DNA of 26,295 nt, taken from positions 1 through 26,295 of the forward strand of contig CAZZLN010000023.1 in the NCBI GenBank assembly GCA_964654945.1. The letters run 5' to 3'. The translations under genes were made by a program, and so were the position numbers. Position 1 is the stretch's first letter. Each line of letters starts with the position of its first letter. Below the pieces are notes generated by a model that saw nothing but the letters and a program-made list of their open reading frames with translations, made no database searches and was not told where the DNA came from. This DNA is from HGM11788 sp964654945 (GTDB lineage: Bacteria; Bacillota; Clostridia; Lachnospirales; CAG-274). Positions 1-7,580 of the stretch are shown here, in pieces.

Positions 1-273
1 GTTCGGGGTGGCACATTGTAATATCTCTACTCATTACCTTCACTCTCCTTCTATTATTGTAGGGGCGTGCATTGCACGTCCGTTATTTTTTTGTAGGGGC
101 GTGCATTGCAACCCCAATAGCCTCCCTTGCCTAAAGTCAGAACTTTTGCTTATGCAAAAGCCGCCTATGGCGGTCGGATTAATCTTTCCGATTCAATAGA
201 GGGGGACCGGTTTTACCGGTGGAGGGATATATTGTAGGGGCGTGCATTGCACGTCCGCACTGTCGATTTTCCC
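1..273. repeat. Cluster of dispersed palindromic repeats (three TTGTAGGGGCGTGCATTGCA copies)
   Basis: A 27-base unit occurs identically at 56-82 and 231-257, and a shortened copy lies at 91-110. Its core CGTGCA-T-TGCACG is a near-perfect palindrome. Between the copies are further small palindromes: CCGCC-TAT-GGCGG (161-173) and ACCGGT-TTT-ACCGGT (206-220), followed by a GGTGGAGGGAT string. Elements of the form GTAGGGGCG-palindrome-CGCCCG are, to my knowledge, common non-coding interspersed repeats in clostridial genomes. An open frame across 8-199 exists, but it is built from the repeats and has no ribosome binding site, so I do not call it a gene. No transposase or CRISPR-like regular spacing is present. 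Confidence 0.75.
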
Positions 274-738
274 TCACTCCTCATCATCACCAACCTTAGC
301 CTGTGTTATATTGTCAATTGTCTTGTCGGCAATTTCCAGTCCCTTTATTAAAAATTTGGGAGCATTCCACCCAAGCTTTACGGCATTTTCAAGTATGCTT
401 CTTATTTCATTTACAAGATAGCTTGCCAGTACAAACCAGCCTATCCCTATTGTAAAGCTTAAATCAACTCCAATAATACCTCCCATTTCAGTAAATGCAA
501 AGCTTATGTAAAATGCTATTCCTATTACAACCCAATAGCCGACTTTTTTTACAATACCCTTTGCACCTGTTTTAGAGCTTTCAGTATGATTTGATCTGGC
601 ATAATACCAGCCTGAAAGCCAATCAATAATGTTAAATACAAGAAACCCTGCAAACAAAAACCAGTATTGTCCCATTACACCGGTTAATAATGCAGCAATA
701 GCTCCTCCTATTAAATTAACTTTATTTACAAAAACCAT
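274..738 (-). CDS. Phage holin family protein (TcdE/UtxA-like, Phage_holin_4_1 type)
   Basis: This small integral membrane protein has 154 residues, the usual size of this holin family. Hydrophobic segments lie near residues 6-40 (around the FxxxNxIDWLSGWYYAR motif typical of the family), 66-84 and 91-113, followed by an amphipathic tail with the WNAPKFLIKG motif. The acidic C-terminus is DDEE. Holins of this family form membrane pores for endolysin export or toxin release. No endolysin, phage structural gene or integrase lies within view, so it is either a phage remnant or a domesticated chromosomal gene. An AGGAGGTG ribosome binding site sits 5 bases before the ATG and a good promoter lies upstream. 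The family call is fairly secure; the biological role is unknown. Confidence 0.8.
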   Translation of the reverse strand: MVFVNKVNLIGGAIAALLTGVMGQYWFLFAGFLVFNIIDWLSGWYYARSNHTESSKTGAKGIVKKVGYWVVIGIAFYISFAFTEMGGIIGVDLSFTIGIGWFVLASYLVNEIRSILENAVKLGWNAPKFLIKGLEIADKTIDNITQAKVGDDEE

Positions 739-792
739 AATAGCACCTCCTATTTAATGTATTTTTTATATTGTATGTATTTTTAACACATA

Positions 793-820
793 ATTATAAT
801 AACACATTATCAGGTGACAA
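793..820 (-). promoter_or_regulatory. Sigma-A-type promoter for the holin gene
   Basis: Read on the minus strand, -35 TTGTCA (815-820) and -10 TATAAT (793-798) are separated by 16 bases, with transcription heading into the holin gene about 55 bases downstream. The hexamers match consensus well. Assignment is by inspection only. Confidence 0.6.
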
Positions 821-875
821 TTGGTGCATCACTTTTTGAATTTGGTTTAAAGTACAATAAAAAGGTCTTTAACGC

Positions 876-904
876 AAAAAAGATGTCAAAACGACATCTT
901 TTTA
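876..904 (-). terminator. Rho-independent terminator of the yajC-rnz-tsaD operon
   Basis: The perfect 9-bp stem AAAGATGTC (879-887) / GACATCTTT (893-901) has a 5-base loop. On the minus strand it is followed by a run of T residues and then GCGTTAAA. The upstream arm overlaps the tsaD stop codon. The flank TTTTTGCGTTAAA recurs exactly after the ptsI terminator. Confidence 0.85.
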
Positions 905-1927
905 TCTTTCACCAAGCTTTAAGCTTGGATAAGCATTAAGGCTCATATCGGCAATATTTCCATTTAAAAATTCATAATATCCTGCTGCACCAATCATAGC
1001 AGCATTATCAGTGCAAAGCACAGGCTTAGGCACATTAAATTCAATATTATTTTCATTACAGACTTTCTGCATTTCAGCTCTCAAATGAGAATTAGCAGAC
1101 ACCCCTCCTGCAAGAGCAAGCTTTTTTAAACCAAACTCCTTGCAGGCTCTTACAGCCTTTTCAACCAAAACATCAACAACTGCCTGCTGAAAGCTTGCAG
1201 CAATATCAGCATTTTTGTATTCCTCATTTTTCATTTTTGCAGTATTTACATAATTTAAAACTGCTGATTTAAGACCGCTGAAACTGAAATCGTAGCTATT
1301 ATGTTCAAGAACAACTCTTGGGAATTTAACAGCCTCTGAATTGCCCTCTTTTGAAAGCTTATCAATCTGAGGTCCGCCCGGATAAGGCAGACCAAGAACT
1401 CTGGCAACCTTATCATAAGCTTCACCTGCCGCATCATCTCTTGTGTGACCTAAAATATCAAAATTATTGTAATCCTTAATATGCACAAGATGAGTATGTC
1501 CGCCGCTTACAACAAGACAAATAAAAGGCGGCTTCCAATTTTTATTTTCAATATAGTTTGCAGCAATATGCCCCTCAATGTGATGAACGGGAACAAGAGG
1601 CTTTTTAAGGGCAAAAGCAAGAGCCTTTGCCTCTGCAAGACCAACAAGCAAGGCGCCAACAAGTCCCGGACCATAAGTAACTGCAACTGCATCAATATCT
1701 TCTTTTTTAATATCAGCCTCATAAAGAGCTGCATCTATAACACTGTCAATAGCCTCAATATGCTTTCTTGAAGCAATTTCAGGCACAACCCCGCCATATA
1801 ACTTATGAGTAGAAATCTGTGATGAAATAATGTTTGAAAGAACCTCTCTGCCGTTTTTTACAACTGCTGCAGAAGTTTCGTCACATGAGCTTTCTATAGC
1901 CAAAATTGTAATATCCCTAGTATCCAT
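902..1927 (-). CDS. tsaD: tRNA N6-adenosine threonylcarbamoyltransferase TsaD
   Basis: TsaD transfers the threonylcarbamoyl group from TC-AMP to A37 of ANN-decoding tRNAs (t6A), working in the cytoplasm with TsaB and TsaE. The 341-residue protein shows the ASKHA/Kae1 hallmarks: IESSCDETSAA at the N-terminus, the metal-binding HIEGH motif (residues 116-120), VSGGHTHL (140-147), the GEAYDKVARVLGLPYPGGP segment, and a C-terminal LCTDNAAMIG motif with the second metal ligand. The frame is open for 27 codons further upstream. I choose the internal ATG at 1927 because GAAGGAG sits at proper spacing before it and the preceding rnz stop codon is one base away (TAATATG), implying translational coupling. 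It is the last gene of the yajC-rnz-tsaD operon. Confidence 0.97.
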   Translation of the reverse strand: MDTRDITILAIESSCDETSAAVVKNGREVLSNIISSQISTHKLYGGVVPEIASRKHIEAIDSVIDAALYEADIKKEDIDAVAVTYGPGLVGALLVGLAEAKALAFALKKPLVPVHHIEGHIAANYIENKNWKPPFICLVVSGGHTHLVHIKDYNNFDILGHTRDDAAGEAYDKVARVLGLPYPGGPQIDKLSKEGNSEAVKFPRVVLEHNSYDFSFSGLKSAVLNYVNTAKMKNEEYKNADIAASFQQAVVDVLVEKAVRACKEFGLKKLALAGGVSANSHLRAEMQKVCNENNIEFNVPKPVLCTDNAAMIGAAGYYEFLNGNIADMSLNAYPSLKLGER

Positions 1928-1928
1928 A

Positions 1929-2840
1929 TTATTTTTCTCCTTCAAACAAAAGTGTAACAGTTTTTCTGTCCTTTCCCAGAGATGTATTTTTAAATATATC
2001 TGTTGCATTCTTAATAAAATTTTCAGGGAAAGGCATAGCGGGACTAAAATGAGTAAGCCACATTTGTTTTACATTTCCTCTTTTAGCAATATGGGCAGCT
2101 TCAGAAAAAAGCATATGCTTATATTCCTTAGCCTTATTAAGCTTTTCGCTTTCACCGTACATACCCTCACATATGAACAAATCTGAATTTCTTATAAATT
2201 CAGACAGTTCATCAACAGGTCTTGTATCAGTAGCATAAGAAACCTTTATCCCCTTTCTCTCATCACCGAGAACCATATCTGAAGTATAAATTTTTCCCTC
2301 ATATTCTGCCTGCCCCTGTTTTTGAATTACAGACCAAAGCTGCTTGGGAAGATTAAGCGCAACAGCTTTTTCAACATTAAATCTGCCCATTCTTTTAACA
2401 TTAAAGCTGTATCCAAGACAGGTGATTTTGTGATTAAGCTTAATTGAAGATATATCAAATTCCCCGATTTTAATATTTTCTCCTCCGTCAATTTCAATTA
2501 ATTCCACCTTATAGGGAAGCTCAGGACAAATTATTTTAAGCCCGTCATACACTCTTTTAAGTCCCTTGGGACCAATAATGGTAACAGTTTCTGTTCTGCT
2601 GCTGTTTCCTATTGTCAGCAGAAGTCCGGGGAGTCCTGAAATATGGTCTGCATGAAAATGAGTAATACATATAATATCTATATTTTTAAATCCCCAGCCC
2701 AGCTGCTTCATTGTAACCTGAGTTCCCTCACCACAGTCTAAAAGCAGCATATGTCCATTAAGACGAAGTAAAAGACTTGTAAGAAATCTGTTTGGCAGAG
2801 GCATCATACCCCCTGTGCCAAGCAGTGCTATATCCAACAT
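1929..2840 (-). CDS. rnz: Ribonuclease Z (tRNA 3' endonuclease)
   Basis: This metallo-beta-lactamase-fold endonuclease removes the 3' trailer of pre-tRNAs. The Zn-binding signature HFHADHISGLPGLL starts at residue 61, preceded by the DCGEGTQ motif. Further ligands are visible in NHKITCLGYSF, ATDTRP and the C-terminal WLTHFSP. At 303 residues it is the short bacterial form. Two in-frame ATG codons lie 6 bases apart. GGAGGT abuts the first and lies at the right distance (6 bases) from the second, so I start at 2840. It sits between yajC and tsaD, and its stop overlaps the tsaD ribosome binding region. Both rnz and tsaD act on tRNA. Confidence 0.96.
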   Translation of the reverse strand: MLDIALLGTGGMMPLPNRFLTSLLLRLNGHMLLLDCGEGTQVTMKQLGWGFKNIDIICITHFHADHISGLPGLLLTIGNSSRTETVTIIGPKGLKRVYDGLKIICPELPYKVELIEIDGGENIKIGEFDISSIKLNHKITCLGYSFNVKRMGRFNVEKAVALNLPKQLWSVIQKQGQAEYEGKIYTSDMVLGDERKGIKVSYATDTRPVDELSEFIRNSDLFICEGMYGESEKLNKAKEYKHMLFSEAAHIAKRGNVKQMWLTHFSPAMPFPENFIKNATDIFKNTSLGKDRKTVTLLFEGEK

Positions 2841-2861
2841 ATACATACCTCCGAAATAATA

Positions 2862-2880
2862 GGGAGCTATATAAGCTCCC
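2862..2880 (-). terminator. Intercistronic hairpin between yajC and rnz
   Basis: A 7-bp perfect stem GGGAGCT / AGCTCCC with a 5-base loop lies between the yajC stop and the rnz ribosome binding site. On the minus strand it is followed by TATTATTT rather than a clean T run, so it may be a partial terminator or an mRNA processing or stability element rather than an operon end. Confidence 0.5.
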
Positions 2881-2888
2881 CATAAAAA

Positions 2889-3326
2889 TTACTTATTATC
2901 TGATGCAGCCTGAGCTGATTTGTTGCCATAAATTTCAGATTTTCTGACAGGAATTCTCACACCCTTGTTAGTGCCAAATTCCACAACAGCAACCTCATCA
3001 TTAAGGTCAACAACCTTTCCGTAAAAACCGCTTGAAGTAACAACATCATCACCAATCTGAATAGATGACTGCATCTCTTTTAACTGCTTATCCTTTTTCC
3101 TCTGTGGTCTGATTATAAAGCAATAGAAAATAACAACAAAAAATAAGATATAAATAATCATACCCCACATACCTATACCGCCTGAGGAGCCTGCAGCAGC
3201 AGTAGTTTCAGCAGCTGCCTGAGTAACGTTAGCAACAGTGTCAGCGGCATTAGATGCGGCATCGGCAACACTTGATGCGGCACCATCAGCACCCTGAGTA
3301 AGTAAAAAAGCAAATAATAAATTCAT
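2889..3326 (-). CDS. yajC: Preprotein translocase subunit YajC
   Basis: YajC is a single-span accessory subunit of the SecDF-YajC complex in the cytoplasmic membrane. The 145-residue product has a transmembrane helix at about residues 54-73, followed by the family signature IIRPQRKKDKQ and the cytoplasmic YajC domain (IQIGDDVVTSSGFYGKVV ... IPVRKSEIYG). The start at 3326 is chosen because AGGAG lies 8 bases upstream; the frame extends 21 codons further but has no start signal there. Unusually, residues 11-50 form an Ala/Thr/Ser-rich low-complexity extracytoplasmic stretch before the membrane helix, which makes it longer than typical YajC of about 90-110 residues. It is the first gene of the yajC-rnz-tsaD operon. 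Confidence 0.93.
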   Translation of the reverse strand: MNLLFAFLLTQGADGAASSVADAASNAADTVANVTQAAAETTAAAGSSGGIGMWGMIIYILFFVVIFYCFIIRPQRKKDKQLKEMQSSIQIGDDVVTSSGFYGKVVDLNDEVAVVEFGTNKGVRIPVRKSEIYGNKSAQAASDNK

Positions 3327-3371
3327 TTTTGCATCTCCTAAAATTTTATTTACATAACATGTATTGCTTAT

Positions 3372-3401
3372 AGTATATACTAAATCCACCCTTTACGTCA
3401 A
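3372..3401 (-). promoter_or_regulatory. Sigma-A-type promoter of yajC-rnz-tsaD
   Basis: On the minus strand, -35 TTGACG (3396-3401) and -10 TATACT (3372-3377) have an 18-base spacer, about 45 bases before the yajC ATG. It is back to back with the prmA promoter. Confidence 0.7.
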
Positions 3402-3419
3402 GTTTTTTATGTCATAGCC

Positions 3420-3448
3420 TTGTAAAGATTTTGAATTTGTGATATATT
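3420..3448 (+). promoter_or_regulatory. Extended -10 promoter of prmA-rsmE-nifS-thiI
   Basis: -35 TTGTAA (3420-3425), a 17-base spacer and extended -10 TGATATATT (TATATT at 3443-3448) precede the prmA ribosome binding site (AAAGG). It is divergent from the yajC promoter, with the two -35 elements about 19 bp apart. Confidence 0.65.
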
Positions 3449-3480
3449 GAATAAAAATAATATTTAGAAAGGAAAAAACC

Positions 3481-4458
3481 ATGGAGTGGACAGAAGTTAA
3501 AATATATACTACAACAGAGGGAATAGAGCCTGTTACAGCAGCTCTTTTAGATACAGGCATAACCGGCATACAGGTTGATGATGACAATGAACTTAAACAA
3601 TATTTGAAAACAAGCTCTGAATACTGGGATTATGTAGATGATGAGCTTTTAAATAAGCCTGTTGAGGATACAAAAATTACAGTTTATGTAAGTGATAATC
3701 CCTATGGCATGGAAATACTTATGCACATTAAAGAGGCAATTGCAAATCTTAAAAATACAGATATAGGTCTTGACCTTGGCAGACTTGATATTGAAACAAA
3801 ATCCAACTTAAATGATGAACAATGGCTAAACAAATGGAAAGAATTTTATAAGCCCTTTTGCATAGGAAACAGAATTATGATTAAGCCCATATGGGAAGAT
3901 GTCAAAGCTCCCGATGGCAGAGTTGTATTCAACATTAATCCGGGTCACGTTTTTGGCACAGGACTTCATCAGACAACACAGCTTTGTATGCTGGAGCTTG
4001 AAAAATATATAAATAATGAGAGTGTTGTGGCAGATCTTGGCTGTGGCAGCGGTATACTTTCAATAATTTCACTTCTTTTGGGTGCAAAAAGTGCATTTGC
4101 AGTTGATATTGATAAAAATGCTGTTAAAACAGCCTATGAAAATGCCCAACTAAGCGGTGTTGATATAAATAAATATTATGTTACAAGCGGCAATGTAATA
4201 AGTGATAAAAAGCTTCAGGAAGAAATAGGCTGTAATAAATATGATGTTGTAGTTGCAAATATAATTGCAGATGTAATATGTGCAATAGCTCCTGTAGTTA
4301 AAAAACAGCTTAAAAAAGGCGGAGTATTTATAGCATCAGGAATTATAAAAGACAGAACAGAGGACGTATACAAGGCTCTTGAAAAAAACAATTTAAAGGT
4401 TGTTTCAACAAATATCAAGGACGAATGGGTATGTATAACTTCAGCTAAGGAGAATTAA
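3481..4458 (+). CDS. prmA: Ribosomal protein L11 methyltransferase PrmA
   Basis: PrmA is a SAM-dependent methyltransferase that trimethylates ribosomal protein L11 in the cytoplasm. Its 325 residues match the family length. The N-terminal substrate-recognition domain is followed by the NPGHVFGTGLHQTT motif (about residues 153-166), the SAM-binding loop DLGCGSGILS (185-194), the acidic VDID end of strand 2 (208-211) and the VANIIADV catalytic-site motif (258-265). The start ATG follows GAAAGGA at suitable spacing. It is the first gene of a tightly packed operon, with 3 bases to rsmE. The prmA-rsmE pair is a common Firmicutes arrangement. Confidence 0.96.
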   Translation: MEWTEVKIYTTTEGIEPVTAALLDTGITGIQVDDDNELKQYLKTSSEYWDYVDDELLNKPVEDTKITVYVSDNPYGMEILMHIKEAIANLKNTDIGLDLGRLDIETKSNLNDEQWLNKWKEFYKPFCIGNRIMIKPIWEDVKAPDGRVVFNINPGHVFGTGLHQTTQLCMLELEKYINNESVVADLGCGSGILSIISLLLGAKSAFAVDIDKNAVKTAYENAQLSGVDINKYYVTSGNVISDKKLQEEIGCNKYDVVVANIIADVICAIAPVVKKQLKKGGVFIASGIIKDRTEDVYKALEKNNLKVVSTNIKDEWVCITSAKEN

Positions 4459-4461
4459 AAA

Positions 4462-5190
4462 ATGCCTAAGTTTTTTGTATCAAAGGAAAATATTTCAGAC
4501 CATATTGTTATTCTCGACGGAGATAATGCAAAGCATATTTCAAGTGTTTTAAGAGCAAAAAAGGGAGAAGAAATAACAGTATGCGATGGTGAAGGTATGG
4601 ACTATACCTGCGAAATTACGGAAATAGAAAAAAACAAAATTACTGCAAAAATAACAGATATATTTTCAAACAATTCTGAACCCAATATTAAAATAACATT
4701 GTTTCAGGCTTTGCCAAAATCAGATAAAATGGAGCTTGTAATTCAAAAATGTATAGAAATAGGTGTCGATTTAATAGTACCTGTTAAAACAGAGCATTGT
4801 GTTGTAAATCTTAAAGGTAAAGAAGATAAAAAAATACAGAGATGGAATAAAATTGCGGAAGCTGCTGCAAAACAATGCGGCAGAGGGAAAATTCCAAAGG
4901 TGGAAAATGTAATGAGCTTTAAATCCGCAATTAAAAAATCAAAAAATCTTGATTTAACAATTATTCCATATGAAAAAGAAAAAGAAAACACTCTAAAATC
5001 CTTCTGCAAAGGCTTCAAGGGAAATTCAATAGGTATATTTATAGGGCCTGAAGGGGGTTTTTCTCTTGATGAAATAAATTTTGCAAAGGAAAACGGTGTT
5101 AAAAGCGTTACCCTCGGCAAAAGAATACTCAGAACAGAAACAGCAGGACTTGTGGCAAGTGTAATTCTGCTTTATGAACTGGAGGAATAA
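4462..5190 (+). CDS. rsmE: 16S rRNA (uracil(1498)-N(3))-methyltransferase RsmE
   Basis: RsmE is a SPOUT-class methyltransferase that forms m3U1498 in helix 44 of 16S rRNA. The 242-residue protein has an N-terminal PUA-like domain (KHISSVLRAKKGEEITVCDG) and a C-terminal knotted SAM-binding domain with the conserved IGPEGGFSLDEI (194-205) and LGKRILRTETA (218-228) motifs. It also has the KSDKMELVIQKCIEIGV motif (87-102). AGGAG precedes the ATG, and the gene begins 3 bases after the prmA stop. It is cotranscribed with prmA and nifS. Confidence 0.96.
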   Translation: MPKFFVSKENISDHIVILDGDNAKHISSVLRAKKGEEITVCDGEGMDYTCEITEIEKNKITAKITDIFSNNSEPNIKITLFQALPKSDKMELVIQKCIEIGVDLIVPVKTEHCVVNLKGKEDKKIQRWNKIAEAAAKQCGRGKIPKVENVMSFKSAIKKSKNLDLTIIPYEKEKENTLKSFCKGFKGNSIGIFIGPEGGFSLDEINFAKENGVKSVTLGKRILRTETAGLVASVILLYELEE

Positions 5191-5192
5191 AA

Positions 5193-6329
5193 ATGATATA
5201 TTTTGACAATGCCTCTACAACAAAAATATCACAGCCTGTACTTAATGAGCTGACAGAATTTCTTAAAAATGATTTTGCCAATCCATCATCATTGCACAGT
5301 CTTGGATTTGATGTTGAAAAGAAAATAACAAAAGCAAGAAAACAGATTGCATCAGTTATTAAAGCTTCACCTGACGAAATATATTTCACAAGCGGAGGAA
5401 CAGAAGCAAACAATACTGCAATTTTAGGAGCAGCAAATGCCTATAAAAGGCGAGGAAACAAGGTCATTACAACAAATATAGAGCATCCCTCTGTGGCAGA
5501 CAGCTTTAAAGAGCTTGAAAAAAGAGGCTTTGAAGTAGTAATATTAAATGCTGATGAAAAGGGTTATATTAACATAAACGACCTTGAAAAAGAAGTTGAT
5601 GATAATACTGTTCTTGTAAGCATAATGTATGTAAATAACGAATTTGGCACAGTTCAGAATTTAGAAAAAATATACAGCACAATTAAAAACAAAAATAAAA
5701 GCTGCATTTTTCACACAGACTGTGTTCAGGCATTTGGCAAACACAAAATCGATGTTAAATATGCAGATTTAATTTCAATAAGCTCCCACAAAATTAACAG
5801 TGTAAAGGGTGTAGGTGCATTATACATTAAAAAAGGTGTAAGAGTAACCAAGCTTCATTTTGGAGGAGGTCAGGAACAGGGATTCAGACCCGGAACCGAA
5901 AACACTCCTGCTATTGTGGCATTTGGACTTGCTGCTGAAATTGCCGAAAAAAATATGGATAAAAACTATGACAAGGTTTTAAAGGTTAAAAAAGAGCTTA
6001 TTAAAATAACTGATGAGCTTGAAGATATATATGTAAACGGTGATTTTAAAAACGGCTCTGCTTATATCCTGAATTTAAGCTTTAAAGATGTTAAAGGAGA
6101 GGTTTTGCTTCACTGTCTTGAAAACGAAAAAATATATGTTGCTACAGGTTCAGCCTGCTCATCAAGAACAAAGGAAAAAAAGAAGACAGTTGATTACCTT
6201 GTTGACGGCAGAGGAGCAAATGCGGTAAGATTTAGCTTTTGTGCAGACAATACAGTTGATGAAGCAGCAAAGGTTTGTGATTTTTTAAAAAGAAATGTGC
6301 CTGTATTAAGAATGTTTATACCGAGGTAA
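5193..6329 (+). CDS. Cysteine desulfurase (NifS/IscS family), probable sulfur donor to ThiI
   Basis: This PLP-dependent class V aminotransferase-fold enzyme converts cysteine to alanine and an enzyme persulfide. Visible motifs are YFDNASTT (3-10), the cofactor-binding SGGTEANN (67-74), IEHPS (96-100), the PLP lysine in SSHKI (K200), RPGTEN (232-237) and the persulfide cysteine C322 in ATGSACSSR. At 378 residues it is full length. It begins 2 bases after the rsmE stop, with GGAGG inside the end of rsmE, and ends 5 bases before thiI. In Bacillus a dedicated desulfurase (NifZ) next to thiI supplies sulfur for 4-thiouridine. The same adjacency suggests the same job here. A role in Fe-S assembly cannot be excluded. 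Confidence 0.93.
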   Translation: MIYFDNASTTKISQPVLNELTEFLKNDFANPSSLHSLGFDVEKKITKARKQIASVIKASPDEIYFTSGGTEANNTAILGAANAYKRRGNKVITTNIEHPSVADSFKELEKRGFEVVILNADEKGYININDLEKEVDDNTVLVSIMYVNNEFGTVQNLEKIYSTIKNKNKSCIFHTDCVQAFGKHKIDVKYADLISISSHKINSVKGVGALYIKKGVRVTKLHFGGGQEQGFRPGTENTPAIVAFGLAAEIAEKNMDKNYDKVLKVKKELIKITDELEDIYVNGDFKNGSAYILNLSFKDVKGEVLLHCLENEKIYVATGSACSSRTKEKKKTVDYLVDGRGANAVRFSFCADNTVDEAAKVCDFLKRNVPVLRMFIPR

Positions 6330-6334
6330 ATTAT

Positions 6335-7507
6335 ATGAGAAATGTACTTTTAGTAAAATACGGCGAAATTGCCATGCGAGGCAAAAACAGATATTTAGTT
6401 GAGAACAGGCTGATACACACAATAATTAAAAGATTAGAGCCTTATGAGGGCTACAGGGTTTACAAGGAACAGGGAAGAATACTTGTTGTAAACGAAGCAG
6501 GAGAATTTGACTATGACACAGTTATACCAATTGTTGTAAACATACTTGGTGTGGTTGCAGTGTGCCCCGGTGTTGAAACAGAGGACCAGTCAATAGAAAA
6601 TCTCAGAAAGGTAGCTCTTTGTCATTTTAAGGAACAGTTTCCGGATGGAAATTTATCCTTTAAGGTAGTCACAAGACGTTCAGATAAAAGATACCCTATG
6701 ACCGGCAACGAAGTAAGTGCAGATGTAGGAGGGTATATACTTCACAATATGGATAATCTCACTGTTGATGTTCATAATCCCAATGTAAAATTAATGGTTG
6801 AGCTTAGAAACAATGCCTATGTTTACAGCAGATTAATAGAGGGACATGGCGGTTTGCCCTATGGCTCAAGCGGAAAGGCAACCGTACTTATGTCAGGAGG
6901 AATTGACAGCCCTGTTGCAGCATTTAAGGTTGCAAAAAGAGGTGTTGAAATTGAGGCAGTTTATTTTGACTCACCGCCTTACACATCAGAAAGAGCAAAA
7001 CAAAAGGTACTTGACCTTGCAGAAAGAATTGCGGTATTTACAGGAAGCTTAAAGCTTTATGTTGTGCCTTTTACAAAAACTCAGCTTTGCATATATCAAA
7101 ATACACCTCCTGAAAAAATGACGCTTTTGCTTAAAAGAGCAATGCTTAAAGCAGCACAGAAAATAGCAGAAAAAAACAATAGCAATGCTCTTGTAACAGG
7201 CGACAGCATAGGACAGGTTGCAAGTCAGACAATGGAAGCAATTATGGCTATAGATTCTGCCGCATCAATGCCTGTTTTAAGACCCCTTTGTGCTATGGAT
7301 AAACAGGAGATTGTGGATGCTGCAGTTGATATAGGCACATTCGATATAAGCATAAGACCCTATGAGGACTGCTGCACAGTATTTGTAGCAAAGCACCCTG
7401 AAACAAAGCCAAAGAAAAAAATTATAGAAGCAATTGAAAGAAAAATTGAAGGACTTGATGAGCTTATAGATGAAGCTGTTAAAAACAGTGAAATAATTGA
7501 ACTTTAA
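6335..7507 (+). CDS. thiI: tRNA 4-thiouridine synthase ThiI (no rhodanese domain)
   Basis: ThiI adenylates and thiolates U8 of tRNAs (s4U) and may also serve thiamine thiazole synthesis. The N-terminal ferredoxin-like and THUMP domains span about residues 1-170, followed by the PP-loop ATPase domain with SGGIDSP (187-193) and the conserved EDCCTVF segment whose Cys (C346/C347) corresponds to the catalytic Cys of the ATPase domain. It is 390 residues long and stops after this domain, as in Bacillus. The C-terminal rhodanese domain of E. coli ThiI is absent, consistent with direct sulfur transfer from the neighbouring desulfurase. The ribosome binding site (GAGG) lies in the end of the desulfurase gene. 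It is the last gene of the operon and is followed by terminators. Confidence 0.96.
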   Translation: MRNVLLVKYGEIAMRGKNRYLVENRLIHTIIKRLEPYEGYRVYKEQGRILVVNEAGEFDYDTVIPIVVNILGVVAVCPGVETEDQSIENLRKVALCHFKEQFPDGNLSFKVVTRRSDKRYPMTGNEVSADVGGYILHNMDNLTVDVHNPNVKLMVELRNNAYVYSRLIEGHGGLPYGSSGKATVLMSGGIDSPVAAFKVAKRGVEIEAVYFDSPPYTSERAKQKVLDLAERIAVFTGSLKLYVVPFTKTQLCIYQNTPPEKMTLLLKRAMLKAAQKIAEKNNSNALVTGDSIGQVASQTMEAIMAIDSAASMPVLRPLCAMDKQEIVDAAVDIGTFDISIRPYEDCCTVFVAKHPETKPKKKIIEAIERKIEGLDELIDEAVKNSEIIEL

Positions 7508-7532
7508 AAAAAGACGGCTTAAAAACCGTCTT
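7504..7532 (-). terminator. Terminator serving typA-murJ (minus direction)
   Basis: Stem AAGACGG (7511-7517) / CCGTCTT (7526-7532) has an 8-base loop. On the minus strand it runs into seven T residues, so it best fits the minus-strand murJ transcript. It may also slow the convergent thiI transcript. The far end overlaps the thiI stop codon. Confidence 0.75.
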
Positions 7533-7548
7533 GTCAAGGATATTTGTA

Positions 7549-7574
7549 CTCCGCCTAAAAGGCGGAGATTTTCT
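7549..7574 (+). terminator. Terminator of prmA-rsmE-nifS-thiI
   Basis: Perfect 8-bp stem CTCCGCCT (7549-7556) / AGGCGGAG (7560-7567) with a 3-base loop is followed on the plus strand by ATTTTCT. Together with the hairpin at 7511-7532 it forms a bidirectional terminator pair between two convergent operons. Confidence 0.75.
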
Positions 7575-7580
7575 ACTTGG

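Noticed and set aside
8..199. Open frame of 63 codons at the left edge
   Set aside because: Built from palindromic repeats, no ribosome binding site, and a translation without protein character.
56..257. Possible CRISPR array from the repeated 27-base unit
   Set aside because: Only two full copies with irregular spacing, a palindromic core and no cas genes; better explained as dispersed repeats.
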